Origin: an uncultured Brachyspira sp.
GTDB lineage: Bacteria; Spirochaetota; Brachyspiria; Brachyspirales; Brachyspiraceae
Direction of reading: 5' to 3'
Length of the DNA: 12,693 bases
Assembly (NCBI RefSeq): GCF_949287625.1
Contig: NZ_CASEGO010000094.1
Location: forward strand, 1 to 12,693
Below, piece after piece: positions 1-7,475 of this stretch. The translations under genes and the position numbers were made by a program. The notes below the pieces were generated by a model. That model worked only from the letters and a program-made list of their open reading frames with translations, was not told where the DNA came from and did no database searches. Positions within the stretch are counted from its first letter, which is position 1; the number at the start of each line of letters is the position of its first letter.

Positions 1-85
1 TTATTATATATTAATAATAATAAATCATTTAATAATATATATGTTTATATTTATATGTATTTTATTTTATGTTTAGTTCACATGT

Positions 86-114
86 AATATAATGTTTTGA
101 TTGAAAAATGTAAA
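86..114 (-). promoter_or_regulatory. Candidate promoter reading left, out of the window
   Basis: On the minus strand a TTTACA -35 box (109-114) and a TATATT -10 box (86-91) are separated by exactly 17 bp. It points toward a gene beyond position 1. The -35 box lies inside a LacI/CcpA-type palindrome annotated separately, which makes chance less likely. AT-rich spacers produce such boxes by chance, so this is only a moderate call. Confidence 0.4.
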
Positions 115-122
115 CGGTTACT
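109..122. promoter_or_regulatory. LacI/CcpA-type (cre-like) operator candidate
   Basis: The 14 bp TGTAAACGGTTACT contain the imperfect palindrome GTAA-ACGG-TTAC around a central CG. It matches the published cre consensus TGNAARCGNWWWCA at all defined positions except the last (T instead of A). It overlaps the -35 box of the leftward promoter, where a repressor would block RNA polymerase. The match is seen directly; the regulator and target gene are not in the window. Confidence 0.4.
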
Positions 123-130
123 TTGTATTT

Positions 131-156
131 ATAAAAAAATATTTAATATATATTAA
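131..156 (-). terminator. Weak candidate terminator of the mrdA-rodA-phosphatase operon
   Basis: On the minus strand, about 75 bp past the stop of the response regulator, the perfect 14-bp palindrome TTAATATATATTAA (143-156) is followed by ATA and then seven T. A pure A/T stem is thermodynamically weak, and the surrounding sequence is nearly all A and T, so the call is tentative. No better hairpin was seen between 1 and 230. Confidence 0.25.
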
Positions 157-230
157 TAAATTGTAATATACTGTAGATTTTTTGTATTTAATTGGATATT
201 ATTATAGAAAATAATGATACATTTAGAATA

Positions 231-1385
231 TTATTCGGTTCTTCTTAACATTATCATACTTATATCATCAGATAATATATTATTTGAGAAAGATTTTAAT
301 TCTTTTATTATACAGTCTTTTATTACATTAACATCTTTATGTGAATGTTTTATAAATGTATTTTTTAAAAGTTCATCTCCAAACATTTTACCGTCTTTAT
401 CAAATATTTCATAAGCTCCGTCTGTAAATATGAAGATTATATCATTATGATTTAACTGTATTTTAGTTTCAGTATATTCTGTATCTTCCATCATACCTAT
501 GAGAGGACCTTCTGCATCAATTTCCATTATTTCATCTTTAGATTTACATATTGGTTTTGGAGATCCTGCAGAAGAACATATTAATTCTCCTGTTTCATTA
601 TTATATATTGCGAAAAATACAGATGCGAATAAATTTTTATCAAAATTTTCTCCTATAAAAAAATTATTCATTTGTTTTAAAAATTCAGAAGGCTGAGTAT
701 TTTTAGAATCTATAATAACATGCGAATCAAAAAATGATTTTATGAGTATTGTAAGCATACTGGCAGCCACTCCATGACCTGATACATCGGCAAGAAGTAT
801 AGCATACCAGCCGTTATTAATAGATTTTATACCGCTGTAATCTCCAGACACTTCATTAGGAGCATAGTGAAATACTGATATATCATTTTTTGGTATAGAA
901 GTATTGCCATAGGAGAGAATAGACTTCTGCAGTTTTGAAGCATATTCAATATCCTGCTTTAATATATTCATATACATAAGGTTAGATTCTATAGCCTTTT
1001 TTAGTCTTATATATGCTTTCATTTTTGCTAATAATATATCAGTATCCATAGATTTAAGAAAAAAACCATCAGCTCCGCATTCATAAGATTTTAAGCATTC
1101 ACTTTTATTGTCAGTTGCAGTTAAGAATAATACGGCTATATTTTTTAATATATTATCATTTTTTATATGTTCAGAGAGTCTTGAAGCACCTGCATTTGGC
1201 AGCATATAATCTACAAGTATGCAGTCTGGTATTTTATCATAAGCCATATTTAGGGCATCTTCATATGATAATGCTATATAAGATAGATAGCCTGATTCTC
1301 TTAAAAATTTCTGCAAAAAGCTTGCATAATCTATATTAGAATCTGCTATTAAAACTTTTTCTGTTAAAATATTACTATTTTTCAT
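231..1385 (-). CDS. Response regulator with PP2C-type (RsbU/SpoIIE-like) serine phosphatase output domain
   Basis: A 384-residue cytoplasmic signalling protein. Residues 10-130 form a CheY-like receiver: acidic D15, phospho-acceptor D59 in LVDYMLP, conserved T89 and K111. K111 is followed by S rather than the usual P, and the acidic pocket shows D15-S16 rather than a D/E pair. A short helical linker (about 130-160, containing LQKSIL) leads to a PP2C/SpoIIE phosphatase domain (about 165-382). Its metal-binding aspartates are visible in SGDYSG (D182), LADVSGHG (D200), FTDGAYE (D322) and SDDIS (D373). In this family phosphorylation of the receiver switches the phosphatase, which usually dephosphorylates an anti-anti-sigma (STAS) protein; neither a cognate kinase nor a STAS partner is in the window. 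It begins 16 bp after the rodA stop with no strong Shine-Dalgarno sequence, so it is probably translated from the mrdA-rodA transcript by coupling. Family assignment is secure; the pathway is unknown. Confidence 0.93.
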   Translation of the reverse strand: MKNSNILTEKVLIADSNIDYASFLQKFLRESGYLSYIALSYEDALNMAYDKIPDCILVDYMLPNAGASRLSEHIKNDNILKNIAVLFLTATDNKSECLKSYECGADGFFLKSMDTDILLAKMKAYIRLKKAIESNLMYMNILKQDIEYASKLQKSILSYGNTSIPKNDISVFHYAPNEVSGDYSGIKSINNGWYAILLADVSGHGVAASMLTILIKSFFDSHVIIDSKNTQPSEFLKQMNNFFIGENFDKNLFASVFFAIYNNETGELICSSAGSPKPICKSKDEIMEIDAEGPLIGMMEDTEYTETKIQLNHNDIIFIFTDGAYEIFDKDGKMFGDELLKNTFIKHSHKDVNVIKDCIIKELKSFSNNILSDDISMIMLRRTE

Positions 1386-1401
1386 ATTAACTGCTTATCA
1401 A

Positions 1402-2718
1402 TTAATGTACATATCTTCTAGCTTCTACATTAAATATTAAACCTATAGAAATAGAAAAAGTCCATATTGATGAACCTCCGCTGCTTATAAAAGGCAAAGT
1501 TAATCCAGTAATAGGCATCATACCTACAACCATACCAATATTAATTATAACATGGCATAAAAACATGGCAATAACCCCAGATACTATTAATGCCCCTAAT
1601 CTATCTTTGGCAAAATATGCTGCCATAGTTCCGCGTATAAATATAACAGCATATGCCAAAACTACTAAAGCACTTCCTACAAATCCCCATTCTTCGCATA
1701 TATTTGAGAATATAAAGTCGTTTACCTGCTGCGGTATGAAATTTAATTGGGATTGGCTTCCGCTTAAAAATCCTTCTCCAAATAATCCTCCGCTTCCTAC
1801 TGCTATCAGAGATTGTATAATGTTGTATCCAGAACTTAATCTAGTTAATTGAGGATTCATAAATACTAATAATCTTTGTTTTTGATATTCTTTTAATCCT
1901 ATATCAAAAGTTAATGCTGCCCCCATACATAAAAATAATACAAAAAATGTAAATGATAAAAGACCTACATATTTGCTGTTCATATAAAAATTAAGTGTAA
2001 GTAAAAGAGCGGATACAAAAAGAAATATTCCAGCTAAATATCCTATATATATTCTTTGAGATAAAAAGTTAAAGAGTATATTATCTATATCATCAGACAT
2101 TCTTTTATATTCCAAAAACATAGGTATTGAAAGCCCGACAACACCGATACTTATTAATGCTATAATATATCTTGTAGGCACACCTCCCACAAAAAGCATT
2201 ATAAATACTATAAAACAATATACTAATACAGTGCCCAAATCTGGCTGAAGTAATACTAAACCTATAGGTATGGCAATAAATACTCCAGCTAAAGCAAAGT
2301 ATTTTATTTCTTTTATTTTATCACCTATTTGATCTAAATATCCTGCTAAAAATATTATAACTACAATTTTCCCAAACTCAGAAGGCTGCATACCAAATAA
2401 CCAGCTGCTGCTGCCGTTTACAGTAGTTCCAACCCCCGGTATTAATACAAGTATAAGTATTCCAAGCATTGGTATATATAAAGACATTCTGTGTTCGGCT
2501 AATTTTGTATAGTTAATAAACATACTTATAAATATAAGTACAATTCCAGTGGCACAGAAGAATATAAATTTCAAGAACATCCAGCTAGTTTTGCCAGATT
2601 CAGGAGAATATGTAGAAGAATATACAGCTATAGCGCCAGCCGCCATTAAAAATACAACAGCTGCTAATATTTTCCAATCGAAGACAAATAATTTTTTTAA
2701 TTCTTTTTTATCATTCAT
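1402..2718 (-). CDS. rodA: RodA, SEDS-family peptidoglycan glycosyltransferase
   Basis: An integral membrane protein of 438 residues that polymerises lipid II into glycan strands in the elongation complex, paired with PBP2. SEDS landmarks are clear: QPDLGT (158-163), the cluster YQKQRLLVFMNP (278-289), GYNIIQSLIAVGSGG (297-311), FIPQQVNDFIF (327-337) with the presumed catalytic Asp at D334, and LPFISSGGSS (408-417). It is longer than typical RodA (about 370 residues). The extra length, roughly 45-50 residues, lies between QPDLGT and YQKQR, where two additional hydrophobic segments (about 225-242 and 250-270) appear; an even number keeps the topology. The start overlaps the mrdA stop by 8 bp, and its AAGGA ribosome binding site lies inside the mrdA coding end, so the two are translationally coupled. 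The identification is firm. Confidence 0.96.
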   Translation of the reverse strand: MNDKKELKKLFVFDWKILAAVVFLMAAGAIAVYSSTYSPESGKTSWMFLKFIFFCATGIVLIFISMFINYTKLAEHRMSLYIPMLGILILVLIPGVGTTVNGSSSWLFGMQPSEFGKIVVIIFLAGYLDQIGDKIKEIKYFALAGVFIAIPIGLVLLQPDLGTVLVYCFIVFIMLFVGGVPTRYIIALISIGVVGLSIPMFLEYKRMSDDIDNILFNFLSQRIYIGYLAGIFLFVSALLLTLNFYMNSKYVGLLSFTFFVLFLCMGAALTFDIGLKEYQKQRLLVFMNPQLTRLSSGYNIIQSLIAVGSGGLFGEGFLSGSQSQLNFIPQQVNDFIFSNICEEWGFVGSALVVLAYAVIFIRGTMAAYFAKDRLGALIVSGVIAMFLCHVIINIGMVVGMMPITGLTLPFISSGGSSIWTFSISIGLIFNVEARRYVH

Positions 2719-4720
2719 ATTTTATCCTTTCATCTTCATTTGCATCTTTTTTATCTTCTTCTTTTTGCTGTTCTCCGTCAATATTTTCTGGATTTTCGCC
2801 GTTTTCCTGTTCTTCTTTCATTTTTTCTCTTGCTAATCTTATCTGCTCATAAATATACTGCATTCTAGCATATATAACGTTTCTAGCCTCAACAGCATTT
2901 TCTCCGCCTAATATGGAACGAAGCATTGCAGTAGCAATAGGACCAGCAGTAGCACCTCCTCCGCCGCCGCTATGCTCTAACATAACTGTAACAGCTACCA
3001 TATCATCAGTAGGTCTAGGATTATAAGGTCCGAATATTGTTACCCAAGTATGGTCTTTACCTTGGGCATTCTGAGCAGTACCTGTTTTTGCAGCCAATTT
3101 TATATGAGGAGACCAAGCACCGTTTCTTGCCGTACCGCCTGATACAGCCATTCTCATACCTTCTTTTACTACTGTAAATATGTTTTTATCTATATCTAGC
3201 TTTTTGATTATAATTTTATCATTATTATATATTACCTCATCTGTCTGAGAACTTCTTATTTCTTTAACAACATGAGGTCTGTACATAACTCCGTCATTGA
3301 TTATAGCAGAAGTAGACATATGTACGGCTATAGGTGTAGCAGACATGTATCCCTGACCTATAACATACTGAATAGTATCTCCGTCCCACCAGTATTCTCC
3401 GATTTTTCTTCTTTTCCAATCGGCACTAGGAACAACTCCAACTTTTTCACCAGGTAAATCTATACCTGTAATATCTCCGAAACCTAGCATTTCAGCATAT
3501 CTTTTTATGAAGTTAGGACCAAGCTCATATGCCAAGTTATAGAAATATGTATTGCATGAGAACTGAATAGCTCTATACATATTTATATAACCATGCTGAC
3601 CAGTACATCTGTAGAACCTATTTTCAAGAAGCATACCGCCTCCGCAGTATCTTGTAGTATTTACTCCTATTCTTTTTTCAGCCAAAGCTCCTACAGCTGT
3701 AACTAGTTTAAATGTTGAAGCAGGGGGATATCTTCCTCTTATAGCTTTGTTCCAGAATGGATTTGCAGGGTTGTTAATAAGTTCTGCATATTTTTGTCTG
3801 TCTATTTTACCTATAAATATATTAGGGTCATACCAAGGAGAGCTTACCATAGCTAATATTTCTCCTGTAGTAGGTTTTGACACTATTACTGTACCTACTT
3901 GTCCTTTGATTAGATCTTCAGCGTCCTTTTGTATTTTAGAATCTATACTTAATATAAGTTTTTTTCCCGGTATAGGTTTTCCTATTGCTGGGCTTATAGT
4001 TTCTTTTACTCTGTTTCTTGAGTCAACTATCCATTGAACATAACCATCTATTCCTCTAAGTTCTTTATCATAAAACTGTTCAACGCCTTCTTTACCTATT
4101 ACGCTGTTTCTTCTGTATCCTTCTGCCTGTTTGCTTTCAAACTCTTCCTGCGATATGTTTCCTATATACCCAAGTACATGAGTCATAGTTTCTCCAAGAG
4201 GGTAGTGTCTTACTGATTTGCTTCCGTAATAAACTCCTGGATATTCTTCAGATCTCTCTGCCAAATAACTCATTTGAGCCATACTTATATTTTCTGATAT
4301 TTCTACTGATTCATAGCTGTTTTTTGATACTTTTTCTAAACTTGATTTTATATGTCCTAAATCTATATTAAATACTTTTGAAACTCTGTATAATAATTCT
4401 TCTCTCTCAAAATAATTTTTTGGAAGATAAACTGGTATCATATACATTGTGTAAGTTTTTATATTTTCTGCTACTATAATACCGTTTCTATCATAAATTT
4501 CACCTCTGTATGCATCTATAGGTATTATCTGTTCTTTATTATTCCTTGCCAAACTGTCATAATGTTCATTTTGTATTATCTGAAGATAAAATAATCTTAA
4601 TAACAGTAAAGTTGTTACAAGTACTGATATTATAAATACAACGATTAATCTTTTTCTATATTTGAAGTCTTCGCTTATAATTTTTTTGTCTTTATTTAAT
4701 TCTATTTCTAAAAAATTCAT
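2711..4720 (-). CDS. mrdA: Penicillin-binding protein 2, elongation-specific transpeptidase
   Basis: A class B PBP of 669 residues that cross-links peptidoglycan during lateral wall growth and works with RodA. A short cytoplasmic N-terminus is followed by one membrane anchor (about 24-46), then the pedestal domain opening with RGEIYDRNG (72-80). The transpeptidase domain carries all three active-site motifs: SxxK as STFK with nucleophile S335 and K338, SxN as SCN (388-390), and KTGT (545-548). The C-terminal 40 or so residues form a highly charged, Glu/Lys/Asn-rich tail that looks disordered and is beyond the catalytic fold. The start is supported by an AGAAGG ribosome binding site 7 nt upstream. 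It is first in a three-gene operon with rodA (8 bp overlap) and a PP2C response regulator. The usual mreB/mreC/mreD genes are not next to it in this window. Confidence 0.96.
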   Translation of the reverse strand: MNFLEIELNKDKKIISEDFKYRKRLIVVFIISVLVTTLLLLRLFYLQIIQNEHYDSLARNNKEQIIPIDAYRGEIYDRNGIIVAENIKTYTMYMIPVYLPKNYFEREELLYRVSKVFNIDLGHIKSSLEKVSKNSYESVEISENISMAQMSYLAERSEEYPGVYYGSKSVRHYPLGETMTHVLGYIGNISQEEFESKQAEGYRRNSVIGKEGVEQFYDKELRGIDGYVQWIVDSRNRVKETISPAIGKPIPGKKLILSIDSKIQKDAEDLIKGQVGTVIVSKPTTGEILAMVSSPWYDPNIFIGKIDRQKYAELINNPANPFWNKAIRGRYPPASTFKLVTAVGALAEKRIGVNTTRYCGGGMLLENRFYRCTGQHGYINMYRAIQFSCNTYFYNLAYELGPNFIKRYAEMLGFGDITGIDLPGEKVGVVPSADWKRRKIGEYWWDGDTIQYVIGQGYMSATPIAVHMSTSAIINDGVMYRPHVVKEIRSSQTDEVIYNNDKIIIKKLDIDKNIFTVVKEGMRMAVSGGTARNGAWSPHIKLAAKTGTAQNAQGKDHTWVTIFGPYNPRPTDDMVAVTVMLEHSGGGGGATAGPIATAMLRSILGGENAVEARNVIYARMQYIYEQIRLAREKMKEEQENGENPENIDGEQQKEEDKKDANEDERIKYE

Positions 4721-4757
4721 GCATAAACCTTCTTAGGAATTATTAATTATATAAGTA

Positions 4758-4786
4758 ATATTATACTAACAAAAAATTTTTATCAA
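4758..4786 (-). promoter_or_regulatory. Promoter of the mrdA-rodA-phosphatase operon
   Basis: On the minus strand TTGATA (4781-4786) and TAATAT (4758-4763) are separated by exactly 17 bp, a near-consensus sigma-70-type promoter. Transcription would start near 4750, giving a leader of about 30 nt that includes the AGAAGG ribosome binding site of mrdA. An inverted repeat abuts the -35 box. Position and spacing make this a good call. Confidence 0.65.
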
Positions 4787-4820
4787 TACTATAAGTAACG
4801 GTATTTTTTACTATAGTATT
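4785..4820. promoter_or_regulatory. Inverted repeat overlapping the mrdA -35 box
   Basis: The left arm 4785-4798 and right arm 4808-4820 pair over 13 bp with a single bulged base; the outer 9 bp (AATACTATA / TATAGTATT) are perfect. The loop is 4799-4807. It overlaps the last two bases of the mrdA -35 box and extends upstream. This position fits an operator for a dimeric regulator; no T-tract follows on either strand, so it does not look like a terminator. The function is inferred from position only. Confidence 0.4.
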
Positions 4821-4940
4821 AACATTATTAGTTTATTAATCAATATATAAGATATTGTACATATTTTTATATTATATATTAAGCTATATAAATTCAGTTC
4901 TTTCGCATACAGAATGCACAGAGTGAGGCGTACCATACTA

Positions 4941-4981
4941 TACATACCAACAGTACTTACTTAAGTCATAGTTGGTATGTA
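4941..4981. repeat. Perfect 11-bp inverted repeat (hairpin)
   Basis: TACATACCAAC (4941-4951) and GTTGGTATGTA (4971-4981) are exact reverse complements around a 19-nt loop that itself contains the palindrome ACTTAAGT (4959-4966). It lies between the 3' end of gltS and the mrdA promoter, in a patch richer in G+C than its surroundings (about 4905-5005). No T-tract follows, so a terminator role is uncertain; it may be part of a dispersed element. Confidence 0.6.
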
Positions 4982-4986
4982 CATGC

Positions 4987-5058
4987 GGCATGACTGTGAA
5001 GCCCTCAAATATTTAAAAAATTAATTTTTACAAATTATAGTTATTTAGGTATGTATTA
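4987..5058 (+). repeat. Dispersed repeat, copy 1 (promoter-bearing family)
   Basis: This segment aligns with the reverse complement of 12468-12552, with small gaps. Shared landmarks in order are GACTGTGAA, CAAATATTT, an A/T-rich stretch, ACAAAnTATAG and TTTAGGTAT. Within it TTTACA (5027-5032) and TATGTA (5050-5055) are 17 bp apart on the plus strand, matching the promoter-like boxes of the other copies. Here it would read toward the 3' end of gltS, antisense to it. Confidence 0.6.
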
Positions 5059-5120
5059 AAAAATCTAAATATTCATAATTTTATTTTTAATGAAAGTTTG
5101 ACATAGCAAAAAATATATTT

Positions 5121-6545
5121 TTATACTTTTACCTTTCTTTGAAAAAAATAAACTATAAATGCAAATGCTAAATAAAGTGCTGAACTTATTACAGCAGTAA
5201 TAAAATTATCCCAAGTAGAACCTACAGCAAGTACAGTATTGAGTATAGGTACTATTAAAAGACCAGTAACTGACATAAGAGAAAATCCAAGAGAGAACTC
5301 TGTCAGAGCAGGACTTTTATATTCTGGGTCGCATATTTTTAGAAGTGTCATTCCAGTTATCAATACTCCTGTTAAAGTACCCCAAGAAATTATTGCTCTT
5401 TCAAATGCATAATCATTTTTAAATAGCATATTATTAAATATAAACACTATTAAGTAAGTAAATACAAATCCCGCTATACACATAACTATTATAGGAGCTA
5501 TATAATGTATTATAGCTTTTATAGGAAGGCTTGTTATTGCAGATACTATAGCAAAGTCGCTTAATGTACCCATTATTTTTGCTTTTACTTTTGAATCTAC
5601 CATCCATTCAAGTTTTAATTTTTTTATGAGCATATTTAAAACAAACATTATTATCATAGAATAAGTCCATACTGGAAGAACATCTAATCCAGCTATACCT
5701 ATTTTTTTTATAAAGTTTAAAATTATATAGGCAATACCGCATACTGCAAATATAATAGACAAATGAAAAGTAATAGTTTCTATGGAGCTGCTTAAAAAAG
5801 TCTCGCGTCCTAAACTTGTTTGAGTATTTATATCACTATTATATCCTCTTTCCATATTTTTATCTATTTTATTTATGTTTTCAGTATTTTCATTAACTAT
5901 TTTTTTTATAATGCTTGTTTTATTTGTTCTAACTGCTATGTTTATAAATATAATACCGAATATCATTCCCCCTACAAGCCCTATAGTAGCAGTAGTTAAA
6001 GCAACACCCTGAGCTATTTCCCACTGTTGAATACCAAAACCTTCAAGCAATTTTCCAGTAGCAGCAGCAAGTCCATGACCTCCTGCAAAACCAGCAGAAA
6101 GTTCGTATCCGAAAGTTCTGTACATTCCTATTTCAGGATTTATTTTTGTAAATAACATATTGGTAGCATATCCTATAGCTGACTGAAACATACTTGCACA
6201 TTGAAATATACCAAATGCTATTAATACCTTTGTAGGATATAAAGATTTAATATTTTTCTTTTCATTTAAGAACATTCCTAAAGGTACAGCCGCAAATATA
6301 GGAACAGATAAAATACCTGGTAAAAGAGAATAAGTTTTTATATATTCTTCTGATATTGATATGCTTGATAATCTCCCCAATATTTCTGGAGATATTAAAA
6401 GCCCTATAAAACCTCCTATTACCGAGGCTGGAAGATATAGTTTTTGAAATAGTTTTACTTTAGCCCTTAAAAATACTCCCAAAAGAAGAAGCAGTGAAAG
6501 TAGAGATAAAGCCTGAAGTAATTGAGTTAAAATTTGAGATGTCAT
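5121..6545 (-). CDS. gltS: Sodium/glutamate symporter, GltS family
   Basis: An inner-membrane carrier of 474 residues with about ten to twelve hydrophobic segments. The two re-entrant-loop regions expected of the GltS/ESS family are seen: GFAGGHGLAAATG (152-164) in the first half and a Gly/Thr-rich WGTLTGVLITG (388-398) followed by a DP pair in the second half. The family imports glutamate with sodium. It is longer than the E. coli protein (about 400 residues), mainly through a hydrophilic, Asn/Lys-rich central loop at about 206-255. The start is supported by AAGGA 8 nt upstream. It lies 44 bp behind sanA on the same strand and is probably co-transcribed from the sanA promoter. Substrate specificity is inferred from family, not shown by the sequence. 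Confidence 0.88.
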   Translation of the reverse strand: MTSQILTQLLQALSLLSLLLLLGVFLRAKVKLFQKLYLPASVIGGFIGLLISPEILGRLSSISISEEYIKTYSLLPGILSVPIFAAVPLGMFLNEKKNIKSLYPTKVLIAFGIFQCASMFQSAIGYATNMLFTKINPEIGMYRTFGYELSAGFAGGHGLAAATGKLLEGFGIQQWEIAQGVALTTATIGLVGGMIFGIIFINIAVRTNKTSIIKKIVNENTENINKIDKNMERGYNSDINTQTSLGRETFLSSSIETITFHLSIIFAVCGIAYIILNFIKKIGIAGLDVLPVWTYSMIIMFVLNMLIKKLKLEWMVDSKVKAKIMGTLSDFAIVSAITSLPIKAIIHYIAPIIVMCIAGFVFTYLIVFIFNNMLFKNDYAFERAIISWGTLTGVLITGMTLLKICDPEYKSPALTEFSLGFSLMSVTGLLIVPILNTVLAVGSTWDNFITAVISSALYLAFAFIVYFFQRKVKV

Positions 6546-6589
6546 GTTTTGTTTCCTTAAAAATTGAATTCTTTTTATTTTATTATTTA

Positions 6590-7408
6590 TTATGATTTTA
6601 TTTTTGATTTATCGAATTTATTGCTTTTATTTATGATAGTATTTTCATGTTCTTCTATTTTTATAGTGTCTCCATAGAATTTAGGAGGTCTGTTTAATAA
6701 AATATCAATAAACATCAAAACCCTAGCTCCTACTTCTCTTGGAAATTGTCTTAATCTATATAATTTTCGTACATTATGTGCATTATATGCTATTGCATCA
6801 ATTTTTTTCTGCCTTGCTATAAGTATTGCTCTTTCATTATGAAAAGGCTGAGAGACTATAGTAAAATTAGTCAGTTCAAAAACTTTATTAGCTCTTATAA
6901 TGGAATCTCTAGTTCTAAACCCAGCAAAATCAAGAAATATATGTTTTTTATCTACACCTAATTTTATTAAATCAAGACGCATTTGTCTGGGTTCATTGTA
7001 GGATCTGTATCTGTTATCACCGCTTACAAGTATATACTTTACTTTTCCGCTTTTGTATAATTCATAAGCAGCATCCATTCTGAATTTAAAATACATATTT
7101 ATTCTTCCATTATAAAGATATTTGCTTGTACCAAGTACTAAAGCCACATCGTTATATGGTATTTTTTCTATAGAAGAATATATATATTTTTTTGAGTATA
7201 ATGATACTGATAAATATAATGTTAATATAAAAAAAATAGAAAGTATTATAATTTCTGGTATAAATTTACATGCGGATAAAAATATAAAAATTATATAATT
7301 AATAAATTTACTAAAAAAAGATTTATTTTTAATACTTTCTTTTATAATAGATTTATTGTTTTTTATTTCTAATATTTTTTTCTTGTATCTGTTTTTTAAT
7401 ATCTTCAT
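6590..7408 (-). CDS. sanA: SanA/YdcF-like membrane-anchored DUF218 protein
   Basis: A 272-residue protein with a very basic N-terminus (1-33), hydrophobic stretches at about 37-70 that act as a membrane anchor, and a DUF218 domain (about 84-245). SanA hallmarks are present: VLGTSKY (91-97), ILVSGDN (126-132), YNEP (137-140), LDFAGFRTRDS (159-169), SQPFHNERA (186-194) and RPPKFYG (240-246). The related E. coli SanA is linked to envelope barrier function (vancomycin sensitivity at high temperature); the biochemical reaction is not settled. The ribosome binding site is weak (GGGA only about 4 nt from the ATG) and the leader short. It is first in a probable two-gene unit with gltS, 44 bp downstream. 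Family membership is secure; cellular role is by analogy. Confidence 0.88.
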   Translation of the reverse strand: MKILKNRYKKKILEIKNNKSIIKESIKNKSFFSKFINYIIFIFLSACKFIPEIIILSIFFILTLYLSVSLYSKKYIYSSIEKIPYNDVALVLGTSKYLYNGRINMYFKFRMDAAYELYKSGKVKYILVSGDNRYRSYNEPRQMRLDLIKLGVDKKHIFLDFAGFRTRDSIIRANKVFELTNFTIVSQPFHNERAILIARQKKIDAIAYNAHNVRKLYRLRQFPREVGARVLMFIDILLNRPPKFYGDTIKIEEHENTIINKSNKFDKSKIKS

Positions 7409-7435
7409 AAATCCCGCATTATTGGCTTTATGATT

Positions 7436-7463
7436 AGTATACTAAAATAATTTATATTGTCAA
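7436..7463 (-). promoter_or_regulatory. Promoter of sanA-gltS
   Basis: On the minus strand a perfect TTGACA (7458-7463) and a TATACT (7436-7441) are 16 bp apart. The start would fall near 7429, about 20 nt before the sanA ATG at 7408. It lies just past the end of the dead transposase (stop at 7476-7478) and is intact. Confidence 0.6.
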
Positions 7464-7475
7464 TTATAATAAACA

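Noticed and set aside
214..414. Plus-strand open frame opposite the response regulator
   Set aside because: It overlaps the 3' end of a convincing minus-strand gene and encodes no recognisable domain; an antisense shadow.
4985..5055. Riboswitch or leader for mrdA
   Set aside because: The region lies well upstream of the mrdA promoter at 4758-4786, so it is not in the transcript, and its sequence is explained by the dispersed repeat.
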